Assembly: GCF_009730915.1 (NCBI RefSeq) | Contig: NW_024088559.1 | Location: 1 to 64,000, forward strand | Direction of reading: 5' to 3' | DNA: 64,000 nucleotides | Source: Dioscorea cayenensis subsp. rotundata | Lineage: Eukaryota; Streptophyta; Magnoliopsida; Dioscoreales; Dioscoreaceae | Shown here: positions 44,243 through 55,506 of the stretch, in pieces | Layout of the letters: every line of letters begins with the position of its first letter | Position numbering within the stretch: the stretch's first letter is position 1 | Position numbers and translations under genes: made by a program | The notes under the pieces: generated by a model | Seen by the model: only the letters and a program-made list of their open reading frames with translations | Told to the model about the DNA's origin: nothing | The model's database searches: none

Positions 44243-44378
44243 CCATATGCATCATTGCACCACTGTTACCGAACCTCTTATCATCACCAAAGTCTTGAAA
44301 GGTTCACCAAATCATAATGACATCAATCTCCCTGAATCATCAGACAACCATTGATGGAAACAACAGACCAATAATTTT
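44243..44378 (-). ncRNA. H/ACA snoRNA-like copy F, degenerate
   Basis: About 136 nt, recognisable from GGTGAACCT/AGAGGTTCGG in hairpin 2 and CAATGATGC near the 3' end. Hairpin 1 closing bases and the H and ACA boxes are not convincing. It is nearest the 5' end of the intron. Confidence 0.4.
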
Positions 44379-45034
44379 TTTATATATATATTTAGGTTAA
44401 AAAATCCATATATATTAACATTCAGTTCCACCCATGCCAAAATGGGCTGATTTAATTTTCATTGATAATTAATGACACGTAAAGCATGAAGAGCGAGAAC
44501 AAAATCATACTATTTCAATCTTCTGTCTGGCTGAAACCTAAACTAACAAATCTAGTTTTACAAAGGCTAGTACAATAACATCTGAATGAGAAAAAAAAAG
44601 CAAAACAAGAACATACCTTGAAGTGAGCCCTGAGACCACGGCCCATGGCTTTCGAGGCTGCAAATTCGTGAACCAAAACTCAGAATCATCAAAACCACAA
44701 AAAAAAAAGAAAAAGAAAAAGAAATCATAAACGCTTCATCATCGGAGGCCACATGGCGGGGTTTCGATCCGAAAACAAAGACAATAAAAACCCATAGATC
44801 TAGAAAGCAGAAGCAGGAAGAGAATGGAGAGCTTACAGTTGGTGGGATTCTCGGATTCCCTCAAGCACTTCACCTGCAGAGGTAGAGGAATTCACGACAT
44901 CGAACACTGGAAATCGGACAAACGATGCACAAAAACGGAGAAGGAGGAGGAGGAGAGAACCATGGCGGCTGCTAGGCGAACTGCGGCGACGCAGATTGGA
45001 GCTCCACCGCTTGCGAAAAGGGAATACGCAGAGG

Positions 45035-45068
45035 TTTATATAGAAAGGAAGACCCAGAGAAACCCTAG
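45035..45068 (-). promoter_or_regulatory. Retained promoter of the RPL17-derived locus (TATA box plus telo-box)
   Basis: Minus strand reads TATATAAA at 45042-45035, preceded by the telo-box CTAGGGTTT at 45068-45060. Telo-boxes near the start site are a known hallmark of plant ribosomal-protein promoters. Downstream lies an untranslated first exon and an intron leading to the acceptor at 44874. The leader contains an ATG opening a short 22-codon frame in a good context (gccgccATGG). Confidence 0.6.
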
Positions 45069-47582
45069 CTCATTGTTGAATAGCGCTCTAATTTAAAAAA
45101 CCAGAATAATAATATAATAATTTTTCAAACTTTAGCCACGTTTTTTTTTAACTCAACACCAAATTACCAGTACTTTTATTTTCACAAAATTTAAATTGTT
45201 TAAATAAATATATTTAATAGAATAAAATCTATTTGGAACGTGTTTTCCTCGTCATTTATCTCAATTAATTTAAAACTTGCTTAATATTTTGGAATGTGTT
45301 TGAATTTTTTTTTTGGAGAAAACTTTTATCTGACATTGATCAAAATTTGATTTCATTATATCAATTAAAATATTTCTTTTTTAATAAATGTTGATTGTTG
45401 ATTTATAGCAATCAACATTTATAGTAAAATAGCTTGACCAAAAGCAAAGGTGAAAATTTACAACTTGAGCAGCATAATAATAATAGCTCATGTGTGCAGT
45501 AAAACCTCACAAGTCCTAATTTTTTTTTTTTTTAAACTTCATGTTTTGATTTTTATAAGCCTCACGATCTTAGCATCAATTTATCATCTTTTATGCATCA
45601 AACAGTACCTGCGCACATGGTCATTATATAACATTATATAGAATGTACAATCATCCAAATGAGCCTTCTTCATTTCCCAGCAGATAGCATGAAAATGAAA
45701 AACTAATTCAAATATATCACATAAATACATTCATGTGATTTAGGATTCTAAGTCAAGAGCAAACTTGGTAAGTTAAGTCTCAACATAGAACCTAAGCAAA
45801 TGGTGCGAGATTTAGCTCATTCTTAAGACAGGAAACACAGTAAGTATAGTTTCTTAACTACTTGCTCCAAGATTCACATAAAATGATGGTAGCCCTAAAT
45901 TTGGTATCCTTCCCCATGAAAAGTGTGGTTGGCCTACAGTATAGTTACTGATCACTCCAAATAATGGCCAAGGAAATATCAGATACAGGATACATAGTCC
46001 AAAGATGTAGACCCATAAGCTTATTGCCACTGATTTCATGCAGGATTTAGACCATTTCCCAAAGTAGTATTCTGAACTTGAGTGCCCAGCAACAAAGTTA
46101 GAGATAACCTAGCCAACATCACCTTAAGATCTCCTCGCCTGCAAAAGACATCATGAAAGCAGAATTTAAGTTTAGCAATACTCAATAAATTGTTCATAGC
46201 AAAACAACTAGTAACAACAATAATTATAGTGAATAGTGCAGACATTGAAATTTATCATAGTGAAAAAACTGGTCCTCTGGAATGTGCTCACAGCCATGGA
46301 GAGAAGAGTTGATCCTCAATTATGGAAACTTTCATTTTTCTTGGTTCAAATACTTCCATAAAATAGGATTCAAGGTCCTACCTTTCAAACAGTCAGTCTT
46401 CCAGTTTAAATTTGATATCTGATCCTCAGAAATCCTATGGCTAACACCATTTAAAAGGATTTGTATCATAGTAGATAAAAAAAAAGGGAAGAAAATCAAT
46501 CCAGATGCTGACATCACCAGTTACACACTAAGACTTTTGGAAAAGAGACAGTTTTACACCCTTATCAAGAAGCAAGACTAGCAAGAGTCGAGAGAGACAT
46601 GAAGTGAATCCACACAGGCAGTACATGGACAACAAAAACACACAGCTTTAATAATTGAGAAAAAAGAGAAAAATTAACCTCCATTCATTAAGGTCGTCAG
46701 GTCATATAGTTTACAAAGGTTTGCTAATAGGAATGTAATGATGGGATTAAGAATGTGTTGATTCAATACAATAGCTTTATTGACCAGCTACCAAGAGAAT
46801 ATTAAACTGAAATGGCATGACAAATAAAAGGGTTAACAAATGACCTTACAATAGGCAGAAATAATTTAGTTATCACATCATACCCTAATTTTTTTTTTTA
46901 AATAAAAAAGGCCCGAAGTCAGAATCATGAAATGCAGGATTCTTTTAAGAGCCAAAACAAATGAAGCTTCAACTCATAAGTTAGCATTATGAATTATTTC
47001 TTATCATATGGTCATGAAAGACAAATGGTTCTAATACTTGTGATAATATACAAAATAGTTTGAAATTGAAAAAAAAAAAAATTACAAAAGTACACTCAGA
47101 ATGAAAATGGTAAAATGTGAATATACGTACTCTAGAAGAAACCTTCTCTTTCCAAACAAGTCGCAATGTCCCATGTACATCATCAAACAGGATGCTTGAA
47201 TTTTGAAACACTTAGTAAAATTGTGAACAGCTATGTCACTTATAAGAATGTGTCTAGCAAATAAATTATAGGATATACTTTCCCTAGAACTCCAAGGAAA
47301 AGTAAATGCCCCTTAAAATTACTTCTTAATTATTTGAATTAGTTAGTTAGAGATATCAAAGTAGGGGCAAAGGTAGAAAAAATAAATAAATAAATATTTA
47401 CATAAACCACATCAAATAGTTTCCTTGTGAACCATCAAATCTTTGTGATGAAGTCAATCTAGGAAAACCATAAACTTTAAGCTATGAATCAAAGAAATTA
47501 GAAATATCAAAACATTAGTCCTACCAATTTAAGACTCTAACAGTACCTGGTTGTCTTACAAAGTAACAGAGAAGCATCGAGT
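45069..47582. other. 2.5-kb intergenic region
   Basis: AT-rich. It probably contains the SWP73 3' UTR at its right end. Two short leftward ORFs at 46245-46036 and 46039-45854 nearly abut and contain hydrophobic segments (WVYIFGLCILYLIFPWPLFG), and an acceptor-like tcttttgcag precedes the RRGDLKVM segment at about 46139. I recognise no family and cannot support a gene. Confidence 0.45.
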
Positions 47583-49180
47583 TCATGTGCTACCAGGAGC
47601 ATCATTTCCACCGGCTGGTTTACGATTTAAATACCGGATAACAGCATCTTCCACCCTGGAATATACAGAAGATGATAATGCTTACCATTCCAATGTTTAT
47701 AAAGTGATAAATTCGTATAACAAGGAATAAACTTATACCATGGTTGGTTGTAGAAGTCTGAACGGCGTTCCTTTTCTGCATTACGACCTGCATCCCCAGC
47801 TACAAGTTTTAAGTCCCGACTTTGTGAAGCAATCAAAGCATTTATAAACTCAACCGGAGACTGGCTGAACCCAAGGAAGAATGCTCTTCTCCTACGATGC
47901 TCGTGAATTTTCTTAATTGATGCACAAATAACTTCATCGCATGCCTCAATCTCTTTATGCTTCTCAGAGTTTGTAAGAAATGCTGACATCTCCTTCTGCA
48001 ATGGAAAAGGCACATCCACCAAGACATCATAGCATGCATTGCCCACAGGACCATTTCCTGAAAGTCTGATTTTATGATCAAACTGTATTGGTTGTGGCGG
48101 AAACAAATGTTGGGAAATTTTCTGTGACACTAAAGAGAACTTCAATTTATCCTCTCCAAAAACCTTCTTCAGTGGGGGATCACATATAAAGAAAGATGGG
48201 TCACTTGGATTCTGCAACTTCCTCGCTTTCACATACTGCCATATCCCAGCTATAATCCTGGCACGGGTGTCAACTTCAATACCAAGAACTTCCATCAAAG
48301 GTGGTGAAAGCCTAAACTTCTCAGGATTATAATTCATGTCTAACCGAATACTGACAGTGAACTCTTTATCCCCCTTTCTTTTAACCTCAAATCCTTCATG
48401 AGATGCAGGAGATCTAGCATGTTCCCAAATAATTGTTGGGTTATCTGGATACAGTGTTGGGTCCAACGCAATGGTGATTCTTTTGAAGAAAGACGAGAAC
48501 TTGGGATACATTGGGTTCGGTTTCGGTAGCCCACTCACAGGATCAGGATCAACTCCATCCTCCAATATCCTTCCCACAATTTTCAGTGACCAAGTTGGGG
48601 GTTCAGTATTCTTATTCTCCGGTGTTCTTGGTGTCTGGTTAGCAAATGTATTGAAAACATAAATCCGGAGGGTTCTCTGCAGAGTCGGAGGACTTTTGAG
48701 GGATTCCTGGATGTCAACCTTCTTGCGGGTAAGAGCCGCATCTACACGAGCCTCAAACTCAAGCAACTGCGTATACAGTGCAGACTCAGGGAGAAGAGCT
48801 GCCACCCGATCGGGTAGCTGTTTCTCTGGGAGCTTGCGCTTCTTGCGCCGTGCAGCAGGAGTGAGCTCCCCGGTCTTGAAGGCTTGCATGTTGATAGGGA
48901 GTGCGGCAGGAGCAGGGGGGCGTGCAGGGGGCTTCTGAGGGGGGCGTTTAGGAATGCCAGACATGCCAGGGGCGGAAAGAGAAGGATTTGGGGATTGAGA
49001 GGGGATGTGGAGCTGGAACGGGGAGTGATGCTGCGACTGGGGGTGCATTGGGGGTGGGGTTTGAAATAGAGCTTGGAATGGAGAGGAAGATGCCATCGGG
49101 GACTGGGTTTGAGGGTTGACAGGGCCCGGCATCATGCCACCGCCCATCGGACGGGGTTGATTGGTGTTGTTGGACGCCAT
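47583..49180 (-). CDS. SWP73: SWI/SNF subunit SWP73 (BAF60/SNF12) with SWIB domain
   Basis: Accessory subunit of SWI/SNF chromatin-remodelling complexes in the nucleus. Two exons (49180-47739, 47655-47583), 504 aa, joined at [13 protein letters not shown]. The Pro/Gln/Ser-rich N-terminus (about 1-95) is followed by a basic patch ([11 protein letters not shown]), a central BAF60 region ([22 protein letters not shown]) and the SWIB domain at about 290-370 ([16 protein letters not shown] to [10 protein letters not shown]). The C-terminal BAF60 part ([20 protein letters not shown]) follows. The ATG at 49180 begins MASNNTNQ; the longer frame upstream would need a TTG start and is not used. A 5' UTR intron (about 49405-49218) is possible. 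Confidence 0.96.
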
Positions 49181-50809
49181 GAAAAGCAAAATCCAACCAG
49201 AGAAGGACGATCAAAAGAACCCTAAAAAACGTTAATTTTATAAAAACAGAGGAAGCCCTACTTCCTTGATTTTCAAATCAAACATTTCAAGAAAAAAACT
49301 CCTGGATTGTTTGTTTCCAGCTTCCCAAACGAATCAAAGCCTTTTCAACCCAAAATTTCTGCGTCAAACCCTATGTTCATCCCAGAAATTCAGATAAACA
49401 CTGACCTTCGGAGAAGATGAGGCGAGATCCGAAGGGAGGATGAAATTCCTGCTGCTCAAGCATCAAAGAAACCAGCGATTCGAGGACCCAAAAGAAAGAA
49501 AGCTTCAAGAAACGAGGTCGTCGACGGGAAGTCGGAGTTCTGATCAAAACCCTAGAAAACCCTGGCTTCGATCGAAGCAGGTGATCCGCTTTATCGGGTT
49601 GGGATGTTCATTTAGATCTGTTGAAGCTCTGAGTGTCGATCACGAGGCAGCGCTAATTTTGAGGAACCAGAAGGTTAAAATACTCAATTGGTCCTAGAAT
49701 TTTTAAATCATATCCAAACTTTTATTTTAAATTTTTAATCCTTAAATCCAGGAAAAATGACATTTTACTCCCTAAAGCATATGATAATGTTAATTTTAAT
49801 CCTTAAAACAATTAAATATACTTAATTTTTAATAATTAATTCACATAACTACTATATTTATTTCAGTTTTTAAAAAACAAAAAGATACTCATTTTGATCA
49901 TTACATTTATGCCTATATTTAATAAAAAAATTTATTGACAGTAATCTAATATTCATCTTTATGCATGAATTATTTATTAACTTATTTATTTTTATTAATA
50001 TGCTATCTCTATCTTTAGTGGATTTACGTCATACAATTTTGTTAAATCTAGCAATCGGCCAATCACTTTTATAAGTTTACTGCCGCATTGTGGATGAGGT
50101 AGCAAAAAATTATTACAACTTCAACATTTTTTCCTATTAAAACTTCATATAGCAAGTGATAGGACATATGATGTCAAATTTTTATAATAATAATAATAAT
50201 AATAATAACATATTTATTTATTTAATAATAGATGATAAGTGCGGTTAAAACGATATAATAAATAATACATAAACTGTGTATAGTATAATGCCATATGCAT
50301 AGGGTTTCAAATATATTGATCCATTGCCAAATGCTCTACTATTATCTCAAGCAAATGTTGACCAAAATAATAATAATAATAATAATAATAATATTAAGTA
50401 TTGTATTGAATGTTTTATAAATAATTAGTACAAAATAAATATTAAAGTTAAATAATTGGATAAATATATATATATATGCATAAGATGATAATTTGATGAC
50501 TATGGTCGTTATAAACAATATCAAAACATAATTTATGCATAATATTTATAAAAATAAATATACAGTATTATTAAATAAAATGATGATCTAATAAATATAA
50601 TTAAATGTCTCTTTTCTTTAGAAAAGTAATATAAGGACGTATTTAAATTATCTTCTTTTTTGTGTGTGTGTGTGTGTGTGTGTGTTATAAAGTTAAAACA
50701 AAAATTGTTTTCTCTAGTTCTCGGCAGTCGGCAGGGCAAACAAGAGAGCGTATGCCACTGCTCTCTCCCGGCACCATCACCATCACCATCGGCCGATGAG
50801 CACATCCGC
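49181..50809. other. Divergent promoter region between SWP73 and the PPR gene
   Basis: About 1.6 kb separating two divergently read genes. The left 400 bases hold the SWP73 5' UTR. The middle is very AT-rich with (TAA)n tracts at 50184-50208 and 50366-50393. A (TG)n run at 50661-50685 lies 125 bp before the PPR start. Confidence 0.6.
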
Positions 50810-53095
50810 ATGAGATGGCCAGGATTGATACCCTTGTTCCTCCCCAAACCCCCCTCACTCCTCCGATCCATCCCTCTCTCCGACCCCTACCTCTCCTCTC
50901 TCTCCCCTCACCTCTCCCCCTCCTCCATCTCCTCCGCCCTCAACCTCCTCCCCTTCCCCTCCGCCTTCCGCCTCTTCCTCTGGACCTCCTTCCATCGCCA
51001 TCTCCGCTCCTTCGACTCCCACAACATCATCATTTCCACTCTCGTTTCTTCACCTGACGACTCCTTCCCCTCCGCTTGGCAAGTTCTATCCGACTTCCAC
51101 TCCTCCGGAAATCCCGTCCACCCTGCCGCCTTTACCGTCCTCATCTCCGCCTACTCTGCTGCTGGCCTTCCGGAGAAGGCTGTGGAGACCTTCTCTAGGA
51201 TGCAGGATTTTGGCTCCCGCCCCAACACCTTCACTTACAATACTTTGTTGAGGGTTTTGATTGAGAAAGATGTCATCTTGCTCGCCATGGCTGTTTATAA
51301 TCTCATGCTCAAGTCTGATTGCCGCCCGAATAGTGCTTCTTATGGGATTTTGATTGATGGTCTTTGTAAGGCTGGGAAGAATGAGGATGCGTTGAAGTTG
51401 TTTGATGAAATGCTTCAGCGATGTGTGCCACCCAATGCGGTTATTTATACTGTGTTTTTGACTTCCTTGTGTGGTGCTGGCAAGATTGAGGATGCAATGC
51501 GGCTGCTTGGGACCATGAAGGAGAAGAATTGCCCACCGGATGATGCAGTGTACAATGCGATGTTGAGTGGGTTCTGTAAGGCGGGTAGGATTGATGAGGC
51601 GTTTGAGAATTTGAAGGCTTTTCAGGGGGATGGTTTTGTTCTTGGATTGAGTGGATATAGTTGTTTGATCGATGGCTTGTTCCGGGCTGAGAGGTTTGAG
51701 GACGCATGCAGTTACTACAAGGAGATGTTGACGAAAAGTTTGGTGCCGGATTGTGTGTTGTATACAATCATGATAAGAGGGTACTTGGAGGCTGGGAGGG
51801 TTGATGAAGCTTTCAGTTTTCTCGGTGAGATGACTGACAAGGGTGTAGTTCCAGATACCTTTTGTTATAATACTTTGATCAAAGGTCTTTGTGATTCTGG
51901 CCATTTGAATAGAGCTCGTTCTCTGAGGTTGGAGATTTCAAAACATAATTGCTTTCCTGACTCAGCCACTTACACCATTATGATTTGTGGATTGTGCAAG
52001 GAAGGGATGATTCATGAGGCTCAAGAGATTTTTGATGAGATGGGGAAGCATGGGTGTGCCCCAACAGTCATGACTTTCAATGCGCTCATCAATGGGCTTT
52101 GCAAAGCTGGCCAGCTCAAAAAAGCTAACTATCTGTTTCATAAGATGGAGATGGGGAGAAATCCTTCCCTGTTTCTTCGGCTATCTCAAGGTACAAATCG
52201 TGTCCATGACAGTCATAGTCTCCGGAAATTGGTTGAAGATTTGTGCGAGTCTGGTCTTGTACTAAAGGCATATAAGCTTCTCCGTGATATCATAGATAGT
52301 GGAGTTGTACCTGATGTTGTCACATACAACATACTGATTAATGGCTTTTGTAAAGAAGGGGACCTCAATGGAGCTCTGAATCTCTTCAAGCGGCTTCAGC
52401 TTGAGGGGCACATGCCTGATGATGTTACATACAGCACACTTATTGATGGGCTACTAAAAGTTCGTCGGAAAGAGGATTCCTCATTGATTTATCAGCATAT
52501 GTTGAGGAACGGATATGCCACTAGTTTGTCAATATGCGCTACCCATATGAGAACTATGTGTCGGGAGAAGAGAGTTTCACAAGCTGTGAACTTCTGGCTG
52601 GACCACCTCTTGCAAGATAGTGCCCTTTCTGATGAAAAGGAAACCATTAAACTTGTGCAAAAACAATTCGAGCAGGAATATCTAGAAGAAGCGATTAGAA
52701 CCCTAATTGAGATGGATCAAAGGCGGAACGCTGTCAATTCATTTCCATACACAATTTGGCTCATTGGATACTGTCAAGCTCAAGCTATTGATAAAGCTCT
52801 CAAAATCTTCTCCCTTCTTGTTGAGTATAAAATTGATGTTACTCCCCCTAGTTGTGTACTCCTTATCAATGGCCTTTGTCGGAAGGGGAAACTGGGGTCA
52901 GCTTTAAATGTCATGCTTTATTCATTGGGTAAAGGTTACTTATTCATGCAGCCTGTTGGGAACCGGCTTCTTAAGAGACTCTGCATTTATAATAAGAAGA
53001 GAGCTGCATGTGAGCTTGCAAAGAGAATGCATCTTACAGGATATGACATGGATCTGTATCTTCGAGACACTACCAAAGCTCTGCTGTATAATTAA
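50810..53095 (+). CDS. P-class pentatricopeptide repeat protein, intronless
   Basis: RNA-binding protein presumed to act on organelle transcripts. A single exon of 761 aa. I chose the ATG at 50810 (MRWPGLIPLF) because the frame upstream is translated from a (GT)n microsatellite (MCVCVCVC) and is implausible. The N-terminus is rich in Ser, Leu and Pro with few acidic residues, as in a mitochondrial presequence. About 16 P-type 35-residue repeats follow from about residue 105, for example SYGILIDGLCKAGKNEDALK, VTYNILINGFCKEG and VLLINGLCRKGKLGSALN. A degenerate patch lies between repeats 10 and 11. There is no E, DYW or SMR domain. Absence of introns is normal for plant PPR genes. Confidence 0.95.
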   Translation: MRWPGLIPLFLPKPPSLLRSIPLSDPYLSSLSPHLSPSSISSALNLLPFPSAFRLFLWTSFHRHLRSFDSHNIIISTLVSSPDDSFPSAWQVLSDFHSSGNPVHPAAFTVLISAYSAAGLPEKAVETFSRMQDFGSRPNTFTYNTLLRVLIEKDVILLAMAVYNLMLKSDCRPNSASYGILIDGLCKAGKNEDALKLFDEMLQRCVPPNAVIYTVFLTSLCGAGKIEDAMRLLGTMKEKNCPPDDAVYNAMLSGFCKAGRIDEAFENLKAFQGDGFVLGLSGYSCLIDGLFRAERFEDACSYYKEMLTKSLVPDCVLYTIMIRGYLEAGRVDEAFSFLGEMTDKGVVPDTFCYNTLIKGLCDSGHLNRARSLRLEISKHNCFPDSATYTIMICGLCKEGMIHEAQEIFDEMGKHGCAPTVMTFNALINGLCKAGQLKKANYLFHKMEMGRNPSLFLRLSQGTNRVHDSHSLRKLVEDLCESGLVLKAYKLLRDIIDSGVVPDVVTYNILINGFCKEGDLNGALNLFKRLQLEGHMPDDVTYSTLIDGLLKVRRKEDSSLIYQHMLRNGYATSLSICATHMRTMCREKRVSQAVNFWLDHLLQDSALSDEKETIKLVQKQFEQEYLEEAIRTLIEMDQRRNAVNSFPYTIWLIGYCQAQAIDKALKIFSLLVEYKIDVTPPSCVLLINGLCRKGKLGSALNVMLYSLGKGYLFMQPVGNRLLKRLCIYNKKRAACELAKRMHLTGYDMDLYLRDTTKALLYN

Positions 53096-55506
53096 CACAC
53101 TGGTACAAATTCTATTTGGCTCTTGCACCAACATGAAATGGGTGAGCAAGCGAGACTCTAAGGTAGGATACGCAAAAGGTTTGCCATGATTAGGTTTGTC
53201 TTTTTTCCCCCTTGTAGTGTATCGGTTTCATTGGATGCTTTGTTTTGTTTCCATAAACCTGCATCCTAGTTTTGTAACAATAATGAACAAAAAAAAAAAT
53301 GGTCCAAATTTGGATTCACTCAGACACACTGGATTATAAGTTTTTTGGTAGGAGTTTTAGGGCATTGTCAATAAATTAAATGGTGTGTTTTGATTTAATT
53401 GAATTGATTAGAGTTCGTATGTAGTTTTGTTCTAACTATCTATTCTATGTTGCATATTATAGTTAACTTATAGTATGAGAAGAATCAAACTCACAAAACA
53501 ACAATGAGTTTGTTTACATAAGCAGCAAGCAAGAAGAATTTATAATGTGTTAGTACTTCTGCCTTTGTGGCATCTTTTTTTATCTTATATCTGTGGTGGA
53601 GGAAGAGGCACAAAAATGGTGTGTCTATCATGCATTACTCATTTTGGTTGCTTCGTGGAGTTAGCATATGATTAGTGATTGTTGATGGTCATGTGTGAAT
53701 GTTTGGTTGGAGATGGTGGGAATTTTCTCCTAGTTGGGGGAGTGGAAGACACCGCATTAGAGCTCAGACTGCCATTGTAATTCTTGATCATGCTCTTCGT
53801 TGATTTAGTTCATCAATTGTTATCTTTGATGTTCTTTTGGTTCTTTTCTGTTTTTCTTTTTCAAGATTTAACAATGACCTAGTTCATCATGAATTAACTA
53901 TTCTCATAATGCTAGACAGTTTAAACTTAAGATATATTGGCCAATGTTTTATTTTGTCTTTTTAGCTTTTTTTTTTCTTTCAACATATAACAAGGATGCA
54001 GTCAATTCATCATGAAGTATAAGTATCTGCAGAAAAAAAAGTAAAAAGGGGAATAAATTTCTAGAAGGTGAGATCAATGCTATGATCAAGCTGTCTCCTT
54101 GGTATTATTGATTAAATGTTTTTTATTTTCTTTTTACTTCTCAACAATGTATTGATTTGTTTCTTGACTAAAGTTTAATGGCTCAGGATGTCACCATTAC
54201 TGCAGAACACAAAGGTTAAAGGATCTCTTGCTGCTTGTGTTATTCATGGAATTGAGATATCTGTTGAATTTAAACTAGTTAAAGATCATCCAATGGATCC
54301 TCATGAACAAGATCATCAGGTTTAATGTCCACAACCTGATATTGAATCTTAAACGTTAGCCCTTTAATTTATTACTTTTCTTTGTCCTTAATTAGTTTGT
54401 TTTCAGATTTTTATCAGTGATATTCAAAATACCATCCTAATTTTTAGGCTGGACAAGCTTTCGAGGAAAGGCTCTCTTTTCTTCTGTGCTTGGAAGAGAA
54501 AGCTCACATTCTGAGAGCAAAAGCTGTTGAAAAAAATCTTTGAAGGTGTGTGTGTGTGTTTATATTCTCATGTATGATTTGTTGTTTCTCTTGTTAGGAA
54601 GTGCTACTGTATTTGAAAATGAGGTTAAGTTAATCACCAAGCTGGCAAGCTCCACCATAGAAATCTAGTGGAGAGTGAAGAAGATGGAATTGTATTTATA
54701 GATGCTTTTTATTTTTTGCTTTTTATTACACTGTGTATGTTAATTAATTCTTCCTTGAAACTTGTTGCTAATGTGGCAACACCGTAATGTTAATTGATTC
54801 TTTGTAGATAGAGTCTTGATATTTTCTGTTATATATTTTCATACATGTTCAGTTTAATCAAATTAAATGGTCCAAGTCAAGTTAATGTGTGTAATAAATG
54901 AACCAGGTTGAATTTGGACATTAATTTTTTTTAACAAATTATGCTAAATAGTGAAGTGCCTTTCTTTTTTCTTCCAACCAAAATTCACACATGCTGATGC
55001 AAGGCACTTTTGTGAATTCCAATTCTTATACCATTCCAGTTGCAGGTGCCCCTTCATCATGCATATCACCGCCATTAAAATTAGTTAAGGAAGATTGTAA
55101 ATAAAGCTGGTATATTATTTATCAGCAACAGACTATAGCAATTCACTAGGTCAAGGAACCAGTCCAGTCTACAAAATGGAAAAGAAATAGAGGATGGGAA
55201 CACCATTAGAGATTTAGAAACATTAATTGGCCTGAATGGTAATTAATCTCATATGCCTCCATTGATGGGGAACTGGAAAACCTCAAAACCCTACTCCATT
55301 CTTTCCTGGTTTACATTCTTCTCCTTGCAGTTGCCTTTTCCATATCAATGCTTTCTTTCTATGGTATCAAAAACTGGTAATTCAAACAAACTGAATAATG
55401 TTAGAGAGCATAGACTAATTTGAAATGATAGCAGAACATGCATGTTATTGTTGGTTGAGGTCTTACCTTAAAAAAAAAAAAAGACAGTTATATATATATC
55501 CCTTTG
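53096..55506. other. Convergent intergenic region between PPR and ERO1
   Basis: 2.4 kb, AT-rich, holding the PPR 3' UTR on the left and the ERO1 3' UTR on the right. Apart from the weak two-exon candidate at 54188-54543, nothing is supported. Confidence 0.5.
54188..54543 (+). pseudogene. Possible small two-exon gene or gene fragment, unknown family
   Basis: An open frame MSPLLQNTKVKGSLAACV to HEQDHQ (54188-54319) ends exactly at a CAG|GTTTAA donor. After ttttttag an in-frame second exon (54448-54543) reads AGQAFEERLSFLLCLEEKAH and ends AVEKNL-stop, for a total of 75 aa. The mixed, non-repetitive composition (EERLSFLLCLEEKAHILRAK looks like an amphipathic helix) is unlike the surrounding spacer. 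I do not recognise the family. It may be the 3' remnant of a lost gene. Confidence 0.3.

Larger units (their letters stand above)
41753..44873 (-). pseudogene. RPL17: Decayed RPL17 (uL22) gene serving as probable snoRNA host
   Basis: Six coding-exon remnants keep RPL17 order and splice sites: 44873-44837 (VKCLRESENPTN), 44657-44617 (SSKAMGRGLRAHFK), 42724 to about 42508 ([14 protein letters not shown] to KNAESN), 42422-42319 (GLDVDTLYI), 42237-42170 (YMSSPCHIEL, SEKEEPVKK) and 41825-41753. Damage: the ATG before VK is gone (acceptor cag is followed directly by GTGAAG). A TAG follows KNAESNQM. A 9-bp insertion lies after LYI. A one-base loss after HVNQ shifts the frame, and a further shift in the last exon moves the expected KSTQAFHSGTSS tail out of frame. 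Many conserved residues are also replaced. Because introns remain, this is a decayed gene duplicate and not a retrocopy. Its second intron (42725-44616) carries the H/ACA-like array. Confidence 0.9.

Noticed and set aside
43094-44378. CRISPR-like array of direct repeats
   Set aside because: Units are about 130 nt, diverged and structured as double hairpins in a plant intron. There are no short identical repeats with unique spacers.
43094-44378. Box C/D snoRNAs, because TGATGA occurs in each unit
   Set aside because: The TGATGA lies near the 3' end of each unit, no matching CTGA box follows at a conserved distance, and no terminal stem is conserved. The H/ACA reading explains all conserved blocks.
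49440-49697. 85-residue plus-strand ORF upstream of SWP73
   Set aside because: It lies antisense to the SWP73 leader, has no family match and is poorly supported as a gene.
50660-50809. N-terminal extension MCVCVCVC of the PPR protein
   Set aside because: It is a translation of a (TG)n microsatellite and leader sequence. The ATG at 50810 gives a plausible organelle presequence.
51086-51904. 272-residue minus-strand ORF
   Set aside because: It is exactly antisense to the PPR coding sequence, has odd His/Thr/Gln-rich composition and matches no family. It is a shadow of the PPR repeats.
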